24,057 nucleotides of DNA from CAYLPU01 sp964385635. GTDB lineage: Bacteria; Chloroflexota; Anaerolineae; B4-G1. Shown here one piece after another: positions 23,402-24,057 of the stretch. Numbering within the stretch: position 1 is the stretch's first letter; every line of letters starts with the position of its first letter. The translations under genes were made by a program, and so were the position numbers. A model generated the notes under the pieces. The model was not told the origin of the DNA. It made no database searches and worked only from the letters and a program-made list of their open reading frames with translations. The stretch lies in assembly GCA_964385635.1 (NCBI GenBank), contig CAYLPU010000078.1, positions 1-24,057 on the forward strand, read 5' to 3'.

Positions 23402-24057
23402 AATGTGGGGCCATACCGATCCAAGATACCAGTCATACCTGACAGAACGTGATATTCCATGCCCTCAACGTCTATCTTGATAAAGTCCGGTCTCGGTAAA
23501 CGATTCGTCTCCATATAATCGTCAAGCGTGTAGACTTCCACCTGCACTTGTAAGGCTTTAGAGCCTTTCTCTCTGAGAATTTTCGCTTTAATTGCATCAT
23601 CCATACTTCCCGCACCCTGTGAGAGCCTGCCAAACGCAAGTGTCTTCGTTTCTCGTTTGTCTCCAAGTCCGACTTGGGCAACAGTTATATTTGTAAGGCC
23701 ATTCAAATCCAAATTCTTACGTAACCTTGTACAACTTTCGGGGTTTGGTTCGAAAGCAATGACCTGACCAACTTGCCCTGCGGAGCGAGAGAAGAACATG
23801 GCCGTAATTCCTACGTGAGCGCCTATGTCATATGTTGTTTTACCTGTTAGATCTAAACTCTGCAAAAAGTCTTCCTCGGGGATAGGGCAGTGCCTCAATT
23901 GAAGGAATCCCAAGTCACCTGTTACTTTGAACCCTTTAGCCAATCCATGTTTGGCTATATAGACAGGATATCCATAGTTCTCTAGCAGCGATTTGAGAGT
24001 AGACGGATATTTACCCCAAAAGTTGCACCAGTAGGTACTGTGTGAAGTTGACCTCCT

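Larger units (their letters stand above)
21555..24057 (-). pseudogene. FkbM-family methyltransferase interrupted by an IS66 element; 5' end outside the window
   Basis: The frame is open from the right window edge (24057), so the start is not in view; the TTG at 23943 is not needed. It has the SAM-binding region TYDIGAHVGITAMFF...IAFEPNPESCTRL and the FkbM signature DFIKIDVEGMEYHVLSG. At 23401 it runs into the IS and ends early as NRSDV. The rest, EMHGVSEQAKLENAQRVVEF to the stop at 21555, lies beyond the IS. Deleting the element plus one 8-bp duplicate joins GPTLFV to EMHGV in frame, giving a normal FkbM C-terminus. FkbM enzymes O-methylate sugars or other hydroxyls. The N-terminal piece is probably inactive, or at best unstable. 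Confidence 0.92.

Noticed and set aside
21852..23414. Minus-strand open frame of 520 codons
   Set aside because: It is antisense to the IS66 transposase, which has full family motifs. The antisense product is rich in His, Arg and Pro with no recognisable domain.
23374..23943. The 189-codon frame read as a complete short methyltransferase
   Set aside because: Its end lies inside the IS66 element and its beginning is an internal TTG; the frame is open to the window edge and continues on the other side of the IS.

Overview
The window looks like a fragment of a Chloroflexota (Anaerolineae-like) chromosome, probably from an environmental or metagenomic assembly. This is an inference from gene content and style: GC-rich DNA, TTG starts, a Ser/Thr kinase carrying a PQQ-type propeller next to PP2C, FHA and J-domain/VWA proteins, a large FG-GAP surface protein ending in YLPLVAK, and IS4 and IS66 elements. 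No rRNA, tRNA or CRISPR array is visible.

The left third (1-8731) is on the plus strand. It starts with a membrane-anchored beta-lactamase-fold protein whose nucleophilic serine is replaced by Asp. Next comes a compact phospho-signalling operon behind a TATAAT promoter (1584-1612): Ser/Thr kinase with eight PQQ-like repeats, PP2C phosphatase, J-domain/VWA fusion, zinc-ribbon/FHA protein, an 80-aa unknown and an OmpR/PhoB-type response regulator, ended by a clear terminator (7601-7640). The kinase and phosphatase would set phosphorylation levels, FHA would read phospho-threonine, and the J-domain/VWA protein could link the system to chaperones. Directly after the terminator lie four 11-bp-phased direct repeats, 11 bp upstream of a -10 box. 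This is the geometry of an OmpR/PhoB activator site, and it sits in front of two tandem Hsp20 genes.

The rest (8929-24057) is a minus-strand surface-glycan locus. In transcription order it contains an FkbM methyltransferase (open at the right window edge), a GT4 glycosyltransferase, a 69-aa secreted fragment resembling a BcsB N-terminus, an FG-GAP/DUF11 surface protein, a canonical NodB deacetylase, a second GT4, a second deacetylase with an unusual motif order, a FemAB/GNAT-like acyltransferase, an ATP-grasp ligase, a broken CapK/PaaK-like ligase, a truncated epimerase and a Gfo/Idh/MocA dehydrogenase. Tight spacing and ATGA/TTGA overlaps suggest co-transcription and translational coupling over much of it.

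The locus is being eroded by mobile DNA. A complete IS66-family element (21748-23393) with 12-bp terminal inverted repeats and perfect 8-bp target duplications splits the FkbM gene, and removing it restores the reading frame. A 97-bp MITE-like inverted repeat lies just downstream of that gene. Between 9930 and 11800 is a gene graveyard: a start-less signal-peptide remnant, a frameshifted IS4 transposase tail, a 193-bp inverted-repeat element, a truncated epimerase and a frameshifted ligase.
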